A stretch of 64,000 nt of DNA from positions 2,819,501-2,883,500 of the forward strand of contig NZ_CP116808.1 in the NCBI RefSeq assembly GCF_028464065.1. The letters are read 5' to 3'. Shown here piece by piece: positions 25,166 through 33,438 of the stretch. The translations under genes were made by a program, and so were the position numbers. Below the pieces are notes generated by a model, which had not been told where the DNA came from, ran no database searches, and saw only the letters and a program-made list of their open reading frames with translations. Numbering within the stretch: the stretch's first letter is position 1; every line of letters begins with the position of its first letter. The stretch comes from Saprospira sp. CCB-QB6. GTDB taxonomy: Bacteria > Bacteroidota > Bacteroidia > Chitinophagales > Saprospiraceae.

Positions 25166-27040
25166 ATGCGTGAGACCAAATTTATAGAGAATAATAAAGA
25201 CAAGTGGATAGAATTTGAGGAAGTACTGGCTTCTAAGGATCAGGATCCAGAGAAGTTGAGTGAATTATTTACTGAGTTAACGGATGATTTGTCTTATTCT
25301 CGGACCTTTTACCCGAATCGTTCGGTGCGGGTTTATCTTAATAATATATCGCAGGCTGTCTTTGACAGCATATACAAGAACCGAAAAAGTAGATGGAAGC
25401 GATTTCTGCAGTTTTGGTCTAAGGATTTGCCTCAGCTCATTTATGAGTCGAGGGTAGATTTCTTCTTGTCCTTTGTCATCTTTATGTTGGCGGTAGGTAT
25501 AGGCGTCTTTTCGTCTATCATGGATCCGGACTTTCCCCGAGTTGTTTTGGGAGATGGTTATGTAGAGATGACCTATGAGAACATTCGGAAGGGGGAGCCG
25601 ATGTCTGTTTATCAGGATGAGGATCAGACGGGCATGTTTATGCGGATAGCTTGGAACAACTTGAGGGTAGCTTTTGGGACCTTTATTTTGGGGTTACTCT
25701 TTGGGGTTGGGACCATATACATCCTTATTCAGAATGGGATCATGGTTGGGGCTTTTCAGTTCTTATTTATCCGAGAGGGGGTTTATTGGGATTCCATTTT
25801 GACGATTTGGCTGCATGGGGCAGTAGAAATCTCCTGTATAGTTATTGCGGGGGCTGCGGGTTTGCATTTGGGGCGGGCCTTATTATTTCCGGGCACATAT
25901 AGTCGATTACAATCCTTACAATTAGCGGCTAGGCGGGCTTTGAGCATTTATATGGCCATTGTCCCCTTGATTATTTTGGCTGCTTTTATTGAGGGCTATA
26001 TTACTCGATATAGTGATGCTTCTTATGTGGTTCGGGCCATATTGATTATTGCTTCTTTTGTTTTGATGGGGGGCTATTTTGTTTGGTACCCTTGGCGGGT
26101 TGGCCGTCGGCAGCAAACGGCAGAGGAAGACGAATTGGAATTGCCTGTAGCTAAAGAGCAGCCGATCAACTTCAAAGCGATTAAGAATCAGGGGCAGGTT
26201 TTTATGGATGCCTTTAAGCTTTATCGGAAGCAAATTGGCCGTTTGGCCTTAGGGGCGGCGGCCATGGCCTTTGTTTATACGGCTGTAAGTATTAAAATGG
26301 AGTACTATTTTGAGTTTCATCAGGCGGGCTTCTTATTTTCTTTCTTTGAGGCCTTAGCCTATACAGGCTATCATATTGCTCAATTTCTATTTTTAGAAGA
26401 GTTGAGTTTACGTTGGCTCTTGAATGTGGGGGCGATGTCTGTGATCTTGCATATTGCTTTATCCGGAGTGTCGGCTAAGGCCAATGGGCCGCTAAGTTGG
26501 GGGACGCATGCTAAGTTATATGTCAATGCGCTTTTAGCTAGTGGGCTAATCAATTTGTTGCTAGTTACTTACAGCAACGAAGAGTATTACATCATGATTT
26601 TCTTGTATCTGCTCTTTGTCATCCCTATTTTGGCGCATGGTTTAGCGGTAAGTTATAATGAGAAGAAGAACTTTATTGTAAGTCTTCCACTTTGGTTTAA
26701 GCATTTGGGGAAGAATTATATGTCGATGATGGGAAATTATGTTGTGGGGGTATTGATGAGTTTTATTTTCCTCTTTCTGACCACGGCTCCTTTAGTTGAT
26801 TTTTACTTTAATTCCTTTATGACCTTATTGCCTATATCGGAGGAGAGTGCACAGATTTACTACACGAGTTTTAATCTATTCTTACATGCCTTTTCGCTTT
26901 GTTTTATGTTTCCATTGGTCTTTTTGGTCATGAGCATAGGGGAGCGGAGCTATAAGCAGACGGTACAGGCGGAGGATTTATTTGATCATATTGGCCAGTT
27001 GGGTCAGCAAAAGAAGAGTTATGGAATGGAAAGGGAATAG
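25166..27040 (+). CDS. SpoIIM-superfamily membrane protein with extra C-terminal membrane domain
   Basis: I start at the ATG at 25166 (624 residues; an earlier TTG at 25127 is less likely). After a soluble N-terminal part (1-75) a SpoIIM-type domain runs to about residue 325, with FFLSFVIFMLAVGIGVFSS, a long periplasmic loop, then five or so helices including NNLRVAFGTFILGLLFGVG. A second block of six or so helices occupies about 360-600. SpoIIM-like proteins sit with DUF4129 and MoxR genes across Bacteroidota and are suspected membrane partners of the MoxR ATPase. Its 3' end overlaps the next gene by 20 bases. Confidence 0.87.
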   Translation: MRETKFIENNKDKWIEFEEVLASKDQDPEKLSELFTELTDDLSYSRTFYPNRSVRVYLNNISQAVFDSIYKNRKSRWKRFLQFWSKDLPQLIYESRVDFFLSFVIFMLAVGIGVFSSIMDPDFPRVVLGDGYVEMTYENIRKGEPMSVYQDEDQTGMFMRIAWNNLRVAFGTFILGLLFGVGTIYILIQNGIMVGAFQFLFIREGVYWDSILTIWLHGAVEISCIVIAGAAGLHLGRALLFPGTYSRLQSLQLAARRALSIYMAIVPLIILAAFIEGYITRYSDASYVVRAILIIASFVLMGGYFVWYPWRVGRRQQTAEEDELELPVAKEQPINFKAIKNQGQVFMDAFKLYRKQIGRLALGAAAMAFVYTAVSIKMEYYFEFHQAGFLFSFFEALAYTGYHIAQFLFLEELSLRWLLNVGAMSVILHIALSGVSAKANGPLSWGTHAKLYVNALLASGLINLLLVTYSNEEYYIMIFLYLLFVIPILAHGLAVSYNEKKNFIVSLPLWFKHLGKNYMSMMGNYVVGVLMSFIFLFLTTAPLVDFYFNSFMTLLPISEESAQIYYTSFNLFLHAFSLCFMFPLVFLVMSIGERSYKQTVQAEDLFDHIGQLGQQKKSYGMERE

Positions 27041-27743
27041 CTATTTGTTCCGTCTCTTGCTCGTTTGTGTTTTCTTTTGTTTGGGGCCTAATTTGGTAGA
27101 GGCGCAGCAATTAGAGCAGGCAGATTGGGAGCGCATTTCGGAGCGATACGATTATAATAGAGAAAAAGTAAAGGAAGAAAAGAAGGAGGAGCCCAAAGAG
27201 GATCAGATCTATAAAGACCGCTCTGTGGATACGCCATCTATGTCTTCTAGTACTCGAGAAGTATTAAAGTATAGCCTATTTGCGGTAGTGATTGGATTAT
27301 TAGTCTTTATCGTCTTCCGTTTGGTTGGCGGAGGTTTGCTAGGGGCCAATCAGAAGATTTCTAAAGATGAGGCTTACCTCTTAGAGGAGATAGAAGATAA
27401 TTTGGAAGAGGCTAATATTAAGACCCCTTTAGAGGATGCGGTACAGGCAGCAAATTATTCATTGGCCTTACGACTTTACTATCTCAGTATTTTGCAGGCT
27501 TTATTGCATGCTGGACATATTGTCTGGAAGAAAGAGAAGACCAATGGGGCATATATTCGAGAGATTTGGTCTCACCCTGCTCGTCCTTTATTCCAAAAAG
27601 TGACTAGAATCTATGAGTACTTCTGGTTTGCGAAGGGGGCGAAATTGGATCGGGTAGAATTTGGCCGTATTCGTCCTTCATTTGATGAAATGCTACAAAA
27701 GGCCCAAGGCCCTAAGACAAAGCAACAAACAACTAATGCCTAA
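27021..27743 (+). CDS. DUF4129 membrane protein
   Basis: The start at 27021 (240 residues) places a signal peptide at 1-29 (ending VEAQQ) and overlaps the SpoIIM gene by 20 bases. A charged Lys/Glu-rich linker is followed by one membrane helix (about 75-97, YSLFAVVIGLLVFIVFRLVG) and a cytoplasmic DUF4129 domain with LALRLYYLSILQALL and a helical C-terminus. DUF4129 is a helical domain seen in transglutaminase-linked and MoxR-linked loci. Stop and next start overlap by one base (27743), so expression is coupled. Confidence 0.86.
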   Translation: MEWKGNSYLFRLLLVCVFFCLGPNLVEAQQLEQADWERISERYDYNREKVKEEKKEEPKEDQIYKDRSVDTPSMSSSTREVLKYSLFAVVIGLLVFIVFRLVGGGLLGANQKISKDEAYLLEEIEDNLEEANIKTPLEDAVQAANYSLALRLYYLSILQALLHAGHIVWKKEKTNGAYIREIWSHPARPLFQKVTRIYEYFWFAKGAKLDRVEFGRIRPSFDEMLQKAQGPKTKQQTTNA

Positions 27744-29110
27744 TGGAACAAAAGAAAAACGCTAGTTTGCTCTATGTCGTCATTGCTGTTTTACTTTTGG
27801 GGGTATTGGCTTACTTCTTTGGCTCTTCTCAAGAGGCAAAATATGATTGGTGGCCTTCTATGCAGCAGGCGAGAGAACAGCCTTATGACTTTAAGCTTTT
27901 AGAGGAACTACTTAAATCTAGTGTAGATAGCTTTGTGCGCTATGAGGATAAACGGATCGATGAGCAGCTGTCTACCGCTAATGCAGAGAATAGTCTGTAT
28001 GTATTTGTTGGAGAGCAATCCTACTACTCTGAAGAAGATGCCCAGCAGCTAAAGGCATATTTGGAGGCAGGTGGAAATGCCCTGATTGTGACTAGTTCAC
28101 CTTCTGATAGCCTATTCTATACGCTATTTGACCAAGATCATTGTTTTTATAGCGTAGCCACAGACGATCGGCTAAATAGCATAGAGGCAAAAACGGTTAC
28201 CGCAGGCTTTTATGCCGATGCTTATGAGGAAACTCAAGAGGCAGAGCAATATCCCTTTGCCTACAAAACAGGAGTAAAAGATACGGGCTCTTATTATTGG
28301 CCCTATTTGCCCGACTACAATATTTGTCCAGGCGATGAACCTGCTGTTGTAGAGGCGGGCTTTTATCAAGTTGGGGGAGAGATGACTGAAATGCGTTATC
28401 CTTATCTCTTTGCTATTCAAGTAGGGGAGGGCCGCTTATACTGGCATACCAATCCTCTTATGTTGACTAATTTATACCTCTCGCAGAAAACGAATAAGGA
28501 GGTAGGCTATAAGTACCTCAAGCGCTTATTGCAGCCTTTTTCTGCTCAGAAGATCATTTGGGATTATGCGAGCACAAAGCCTCGACCTTATGATTATCCT
28601 CGACCTCCGCAGCGTTATGATAAGCCCAAAACGCCTATGCAGTATGTCTTTTCTCAGCCTGCGCTTCGCTGGGCTTGGTTGCTCTTAGTGGCTGGCGCTT
28701 TTAGCTATGCGCTTTTTGGGGCCAAGAGAAGACAACAGCGGATCGAGGTCTTGCCCAAGAACCACAATACCTCTTTGGGATTTGTGAAAACGATTAGTCG
28801 CCTCTATTTTCAGCGACAGAGTCATGGCCTTATCTTCGAGAAGATTATGCAGATTTTTCATGGACATTTGCGCAAACGCTATGGCCTTAATATTAAAGAA
28901 TGGGATCAGTTGGCGGCCCAGCAAATAGCCCAGCGCAGCGAGGTAGACTACAAAATCATTGAAGAGATTTTAGAGCGCTACAATAGCCTGTCTTCTCAGT
29001 TGGCCAAACCCAATGTAACGATGTCTGCTGAAACCCTAAATGGCTTCTACCTATTGGTCCAAAAGTTCTACGATGCCGAAGAAGCAAGGAGAAAACAGCC
29101 AACGGCTTAA
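27743..29110 (+). CDS. DUF4350 membrane protein
   Basis: The 455-residue product has an N-terminal helix (8-27, LLYVVIAVLLLGVLAYFFG), then an extracytoplasmic DUF4350 region with a GATase-like fold (YVFVGEQSYYSEEDAQQLKA, GGNALIVTSS), a second helix at about 307-326 (ALRWAWLLLVAGAFSYALFG) and a cytoplasmic helical end. DUF4350 proteins are regular members of SpoIIM/DUF4129/MoxR operons. Function is unknown; envelope assembly is only suggested by context. Confidence 0.85.
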   Translation: MEQKKNASLLYVVIAVLLLGVLAYFFGSSQEAKYDWWPSMQQAREQPYDFKLLEELLKSSVDSFVRYEDKRIDEQLSTANAENSLYVFVGEQSYYSEEDAQQLKAYLEAGGNALIVTSSPSDSLFYTLFDQDHCFYSVATDDRLNSIEAKTVTAGFYADAYEETQEAEQYPFAYKTGVKDTGSYYWPYLPDYNICPGDEPAVVEAGFYQVGGEMTEMRYPYLFAIQVGEGRLYWHTNPLMLTNLYLSQKTNKEVGYKYLKRLLQPFSAQKIIWDYASTKPRPYDYPRPPQRYDKPKTPMQYVFSQPALRWAWLLLVAGAFSYALFGAKRRQQRIEVLPKNHNTSLGFVKTISRLYFQRQSHGLIFEKIMQIFHGHLRKRYGLNIKEWDQLAAQQIAQRSEVDYKIIEEILERYNSLSSQLAKPNVTMSAETLNGFYLLVQKFYDAEEARRKQPTA

Positions 29111-29174
29111 AGAATAAAAGATAAATTGCCTCATTTTGATAAAATCCTGAGTACCGAAAACTTAAGAACTAGAT

Positions 29175-30206
29175 ATGCAAGAATTTCCAGAGCAAGATAA
29201 GCCCTCAGAAGAGGAAGAAATTACCCCACAAATGCAAAGTTGGGAGCAAGAAGACAGCCAGAGCCTTAAAATTCAAGAGGCTGTACATAAAGTAAAGCAG
29301 GAGGTCCAAAAAGTGATTATTGGACAAGATGAGATGATTGACCTAATCCTAATCGCCCTGTTCTCAGGAGGACATGTGCTCTTGGAAGGGGTGCCTGGTA
29401 TCGCCAAAACCCTAACCGCTAAGCTTTTGGCCCAAAGCATGAAGGTCGATTATACCCGGATTCAGTTTACTCCAGACCTTATGCCTTCTGATGTAACGGG
29501 AACGACGATTTTTAATATGAAATCTTCGGATTTTGTCTTTACTAAGGGCCCTATTTTCTCTAACTTGGTCCTGATTGATGAGATTAACCGCGCGCCAGCC
29601 AAAACTCAGGCCTCGCTCTTTGAGGTTATGGAGGAAAAACAGGTGTCTGTTGATGGAACGACCTATAAGATGAATTTTCCTTTTATGGTTTTGGCTACCC
29701 AAAACCCTATTGAGCAAGAAGGAACCTATAAGTTGCCCGAAGCGCAGTTGGACCGCTTCCTTTTCCGCATTCTTCTAGAATATCCCTCTTTACAAGAGGA
29801 ACAACAGATCCTCTATCGCTTTAAGGATGACTTCACAAAGCGACAGGTAGCAGATGTTAAACCTGTGCTATCAGCCCAAGATATTCAAGAGTGCCAAGAG
29901 ATTATTGAACAGGTGCATATCAAAACCGAATTACTAGATTATATTGCAGAGCTGGTGCACCGCAGTCGCTCTCATGCCGATCTTTTTCTAGGCGCTTCGC
30001 CTCGTGCCTCTTTGGCCATTATGCAAACGGCAAAAGCCCTAGCGGCAATGAATGGCCGCGGCTTTGTCACACCAGATGATATCCAATATGTGGCTTATCC
30101 CGTCCTCAACCACCGAATTATCCTAACGCCCGAAAGAGAAATGGAGGGCATGCAAATTAGTGATGTGGTGGCCGATATTATCGCGAAAGTGGAGGTGCCA
30201 CGATAG
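29175..30206 (+). CDS. MoxR-family AAA+ ATPase
   Basis: The 343-residue product carries Walker A GVPGIAKT at 72-79, Walker B LVLIDEINRAPAK at 131-143, and the sensor region TQNPIEQEGTYKLPEAQLDR, all typical of MoxR ATPases. These cytosolic hexamers act as chaperones for cofactor insertion or complex maturation, normally together with a VWA or DUF58 protein. Here it follows DUF4350 by 65 bases, but neither a DUF58 nor a VWA gene follows. Confidence 0.95.
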   Translation: MQEFPEQDKPSEEEEITPQMQSWEQEDSQSLKIQEAVHKVKQEVQKVIIGQDEMIDLILIALFSGGHVLLEGVPGIAKTLTAKLLAQSMKVDYTRIQFTPDLMPSDVTGTTIFNMKSSDFVFTKGPIFSNLVLIDEINRAPAKTQASLFEVMEEKQVSVDGTTYKMNFPFMVLATQNPIEQEGTYKLPEAQLDRFLFRILLEYPSLQEEQQILYRFKDDFTKRQVADVKPVLSAQDIQECQEIIEQVHIKTELLDYIAELVHRSRSHADLFLGASPRASLAIMQTAKALAAMNGRGFVTPDDIQYVAYPVLNHRIILTPEREMEGMQISDVVADIIAKVEVPR

Positions 30207-30270
30207 ACAAAAAACGAGCAAATACAAGCAATGGGTGGGGCCTATGGCCCCCATTTTTATTAGATTAGAT

Positions 30271-30717
30271 ATGGCAACTTTTTCTACTGATTTGGCCAAG
30301 CGGCTCATTTTTTGGCTCCTCTTATTATTTCCTAGTTATTTGCTGACCCTAGAACTAAAAGAAGTTTATAAAGTAATTGATTTTCAAGATAATGGACTGC
30401 TAGTAGATGCACAAGTCATCGCTGTAAAGGATCATAGTCGTACTAACAATGGCGATTTGGCTATTATGTACAGCGTTACTTTTATGTACAAGAGCCCTGA
30501 GGGAGAAGTATTTCGACGTCGAATTGATAGCCTTCCCGTCTATTATTATGAGGGCCAATCCGTCGAGCTCATTTATGAAAGAGGGAAGCCTGAACTAGCC
30601 GTCCCCAATGATTTTGGGCTGCTTTATGAGGAGACAATTACTTCTATCTTTACCATTTTTGGGATAAGCTTTTTAGTTGGCCTCTTTTTCTATGTCGCTT
30701 TTCTCAAAACGTCTTAA
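30271..30717 (+). CDS. DUF3592-like two-helix membrane protein (copy 1)
   Basis: I start at the ATG at 30271 (148 residues); an ATG at 30244 is also possible. Helices at about 12-28 and 121-140 flank an extracytoplasmic beta domain with VIDFQDNGLLVDAQVIAVKD, EVFRRRIDSLPVYYYEG and VELIYERGKPELAVPND, the DUF3592 pattern. It is followed eight bases later by a related gene of the same layout. It occupies the place where DUF58 normally follows MoxR. Function unknown. Confidence 0.72.
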   Translation: MATFSTDLAKRLIFWLLLLFPSYLLTLELKEVYKVIDFQDNGLLVDAQVIAVKDHSRTNNGDLAIMYSVTFMYKSPEGEVFRRRIDSLPVYYYEGQSVELIYERGKPELAVPNDFGLLYEETITSIFTIFGISFLVGLFFYVAFLKTS

Positions 30718-30725
30718 TCCCCCTC

Positions 30726-31184
30726 ATGATAAGTCCCCTTACCCGCTCTATCTTGCTTCGATTTTTTATCTGGTTACTCCTCTTTTTTCCCCTCTCTTTG
30801 GTCTGGACCTGCACGGCGACAAGCATCGGAGAACGACAGCGCCTAGAAAAAGAAGGCATTCGAAAATGGGCAAAATGTGTCCATAAACCCCGCCTGAATT
30901 ACACCAATTCAAATGGAGAACGAATCACGGTTACTGGCGGAACTTATCGCCTTTATTTGGAGAGTGGCCTGGGTATAGACCTTACTTATCCCAATTTTAC
31001 TAGCGTCGATGAAAAGCAGTTTTTTTCTATCGAAGATAGCCTAGAGCTGGTCTATTTCCCCAAAAAACCTAAGGAGGCTATTCCCCTTTATCTGCTGCAG
31101 GATTATCGAGAGTTTTGGCCCCTGTTCAGGTTTGTAACTCTCCTTTGTATAGTCATTTATTTCTATCTGTATCAGTATTTATAA
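30726..31184 (+). CDS. DUF3592-like two-helix membrane protein (copy 2)
   Basis: The 152-residue product has the same layout as the preceding gene: a helix at about 10-30 (RFFIWLLLFFPLSLVW), a beta domain containing SLELVYFPKKPKEAIPLYL, and a helix at about 132-150. The matching LELVYxxKxPxxAxP segment suggests an old tandem duplication. It ends two bases before repeat R9. Function unknown. Confidence 0.7.
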   Translation: MISPLTRSILLRFFIWLLLFFPLSLVWTCTATSIGERQRLEKEGIRKWAKCVHKPRLNYTNSNGERITVTGGTYRLYLESGLGIDLTYPNFTSVDEKQFFSIEDSLELVYFPKKPKEAIPLYLLQDYREFWPLFRFVTLLCIVIYFYLYQYL

Positions 31185-31186
31185 TA

Positions 31187-31363
31187 GGGGCTGCCCCTCG
31201 CTTCGCTCGGGTCGCTATGCTTCGGGGCTCGCAGGTCTGCTCGGCCCTGCAGGCAGGCTTTGCCTGCCTTTGGTCTGGCCCTTCGGGCCACCCGCTCCGC
31301 AGCGCTCAGCCGCTCCACCGCCTGCTTTGCTTTTAAGGGAGCGGCTTCGGCCGTTAAAGCCCC
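31187..31363 (+). repeat. GC-rich modular repeat, A/C hybrid (copy R9)
   Basis: It starts GGGGCTGCCCC as in subtype A but continues GGGTCGCTATGCTTCGG, then the CTCGCAGGTCTGCTCGGCCC block and a GCAGGCAGGCTTTGCCTGC hairpin. It ends CCGCAGCGCTCAGCC plus extra GGAGCGG sequence, combining A and C end features. Confidence 0.78.
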
Positions 31364-31368
31364 AAGGA

Positions 31369-31890
31369 CTAATATTTTTTGTCTTTGGTGGTCTCAAAGT
31401 AACCCGTAGAGCGGTTTTTACGCACATTATCCCAATTGAAGTACTCGCCATGCATAGCAATATAAACACCAGGAGGCAGGGTTTGTACAAAGGCTAGGGC
31501 ACTCCCCAAATTAAAGAAACCATCAGAAGACATCCCAAAGGTATAGGGAATCATAGCGCCTAGTAAGACAATCGTTTTCCCTTCAATTTTGCCTGCTTTG
31601 GCAATGGCGGCAGCGGTTACCTCCATGGTATCGGTCCCGTGGGTAATAAGAATGCGAGTTTCATCTGTACTTTGGCAATGCTTGATAATAATATCACGGT
31701 CCAACTCATTCATATCCAAACTATCGACCATCATTAGTGTACGGACCTTAATGTCTAGGGTAGAGCGCCCCCGCTTGAAAATTTCGGGCAAATGCGTGTC
31801 TTTAAAAAAGAGCTTGCCCGTAATCATATCGTATTCTTTGTCAAAAGTACCCCCAGTAACTAGGGCCAAAATGCTGTTGTTCTTTTTCAT
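31369..31890 (-). CDS. Short asparaginase-domain protein
   Basis: The 173-residue product corresponds to the N-terminal domain of asparaginase/glutaminase only (full enzymes are about 330). Both Thr motifs are present: LVTGGTFDKEYD (Thr12/Thr15 region) and THGTDTMEVTA with Thr-Lys-type active-site surroundings, then GAMIPYTFGMSSDGFFNLG. The C-terminal domain is missing and the gene ends cleanly, so it resembles the known family of short asparaginase-like proteins rather than a recent break. Hydrolysis of Asn is uncertain. Confidence 0.82.
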   Translation of the reverse strand: MKKNNSILALVTGGTFDKEYDMITGKLFFKDTHLPEIFKRGRSTLDIKVRTLMMVDSLDMNELDRDIIIKHCQSTDETRILITHGTDTMEVTAAAIAKAGKIEGKTIVLLGAMIPYTFGMSSDGFFNLGSALAFVQTLPPGVYIAMHGEYFNWDNVRKNRSTGYFETTKDKKY

Positions 31891-31911
31891 GGCTGCTAAG
31901 TTTTAAAAAGT

Positions 31912-31943
31912 AAAGCTCCTTTTTTGAATAAAAAAGGAGCTTT
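31912..31943 (-). promoter_or_regulatory. Strong hairpin in the leader of the short asparaginase gene
   Basis: AAAGCTCCTTTTTT pairs perfectly with AAAAAAGGAGCTTT across four bases, 22 bases upstream of the start. Minus-strand sequence after it is T-rich (ACTTTTTAAAA), so it could be an attenuator-like terminator; it has no obvious upstream gene to end. Confidence 0.5.
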
Positions 31944-32003
31944 GCAATGATAGCCATATCCCTTGAGATTTAGAGAAGGCCAATGCTGTTTTTTGCGTTT
32001 TGC

Positions 32004-32140
32004 AGGCCCCTTAGGGCCGCAGGCTGAGGGATGGGCAGCAGTGGCGCGAAGCGCCAGACCAAAGCGCTGAAAGCGCTGCAGGGCCGAGCGACTTGCGAGC
32101 TGCGAGACAGCCCGACCCGCCCGAAGGGCGGGGCAGCCCC
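32004..32140 (-). repeat. GC-rich modular repeat, subtype A (copy R10)
   Basis: On the minus strand it runs GGGGCTGCCCCGCCCTTC, GGGCGGGTCGGGCTGTCTC, CTCGCAAGTCGCTCGGCCC, a GCAGCGCTTTCAGCGC hairpin, GGTCTGGCGC and CCATCCCTCAGCC. Confidence 0.85.
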
Positions 32141-32165
32141 AAAAGAAAATACTTATTTACAGCCT

Positions 32166-33275
32166 TTAATTTCCTTCTCCCTGAGAGGCAAAATAGACGA
32201 TTAGGCCAATAATGGCCAGGGCAATGAGGACCGCAATGGTCACTTTTATTGCCGAAATAGGCTTTTCGCCATTGATTTGGCCCGTTTGCCCATTAACAGC
32301 AAACTGATAGGATTTGCCCTTGTATTGGTAGCTGCAGAGCCAGACGGGCAGGATGAGATGCTTGAAGGTCTGCTCAAAAAAGTCGCTATCGACGCTTAGG
32401 CTGCGTTGTTCATCGCCGCCCAGTTCTCTGCGGGCGCGATTGCGAAGGTCTTCCATCATTTTATGCTCGGCTTTTTGATAACCTTGCTGCACATCAATGC
32501 TGTAAATCTCCGATTCCCAGCCGACCACTAGCTCATTTTGGTAGTTGATCGTTTCTTCTAGGCGGTAGGGGAAAATGCGCTCGATAATTTTCTCGGGCAA
32601 GCCTTTAGAGGCCACAATGAGGACATCGTCAAAAGCTTGGCGAAAGCGGCCAGACTTCCATTCCCAGCGGGTTTTACGGACTCTTTTCGTCTTTTGCTCG
32701 CCATTTTCATAAACCGTTTGGTTTTCATAATAATGATAGCCAGCTTGGCCTTGCCATTCGGTATACGTTTGGGCGTCGAAGGTCCAAAAAGGAACATAAA
32801 TGCCGTGTACATCGCCCAAAGCGGCGAGTTTTTGCAGTTTAGTGGGATGAAACCAACCCTTTTTGATCCATTCCTTAAATTTATCGCTAGCCTGTCGTTT
32901 TGTGACCACAAAAGGCAGAATGCCTTGAGGTTGAATTAGATTTTGTTCAAAGGCCTCTTCATTGACTTTTTCCGAGCCGCAGAAGTTGCAGCGGATCGAT
33001 ACTTCCTTGCTATCGATCATGAGTTGGGCGCCACAGCCGCCACAGTTCATAACCTTTTTGCCCAAATCTTTGGGTTTATATTGATTTTGCTGGCTAGCGG
33101 CTAGGGCCAAAGATTGCTCTCGGACGAGGTCGTTGGCTTTGTCAAAATCTCTGGAAAATCCACAATGCCCACAGCTAATAAGCTGTTTTTCTGCGGAGTA
33201 GCTAAGTTGGTTGCCGCAGGTGGGACAGGGGAGTTTGAGAATACTATTCCGAATGTCATCGTTTTCTGCTAACAT
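32166..33275 (-). CDS. Double zinc-ribbon protein with C-terminal membrane helix
   Basis: The 369-residue product has two zinc ribbons: CPTCG...CGHCG (about 17-37) and CGGCG...CNFCG (about 78-99), both CxxC pairs. A conserved region follows (FVVTKRQASDKFKEWIKKG, then GVYVPFW-like GIYVPFWTFDAQTYTEW and VWLCSYQYKGKSYQFAVNGQTG). One helix at about 344-364 anchors the C-terminus. This type is often called TFIIB-type zinc ribbon or primosomal-helicase-like by its ribbon, and it is commonly found with SPFH or phage-shock-like genes. No such partner is adjacent. Function unknown. Confidence 0.82.
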   Translation of the reverse strand: MLAENDDIRNSILKLPCPTCGNQLSYSAEKQLISCGHCGFSRDFDKANDLVREQSLALAASQQNQYKPKDLGKKVMNCGGCGAQLMIDSKEVSIRCNFCGSEKVNEEAFEQNLIQPQGILPFVVTKRQASDKFKEWIKKGWFHPTKLQKLAALGDVHGIYVPFWTFDAQTYTEWQGQAGYHYYENQTVYENGEQKTKRVRKTRWEWKSGRFRQAFDDVLIVASKGLPEKIIERIFPYRLEETINYQNELVVGWESEIYSIDVQQGYQKAEHKMMEDLRNRARRELGGDEQRSLSVDSDFFEQTFKHLILPVWLCSYQYKGKSYQFAVNGQTGQINGEKPISAIKVTIAVLIALAIIGLIVYFASQGEGN

Positions 33276-33438
33276 AGTAGGCCAGATTTGCTATAGTTGA
33301 AAATAGGGATATCAATATATTTATTTGTGACGGAAAACTAAGCTCAAAAAAAGGAAAAAAGAAAACAGCGCTTAAATATTGGTAGCTCGTTCAAGAATCC
33401 TTATTTTGGCGCTTGTTTTGGCCCAAAAAATCGTGATA

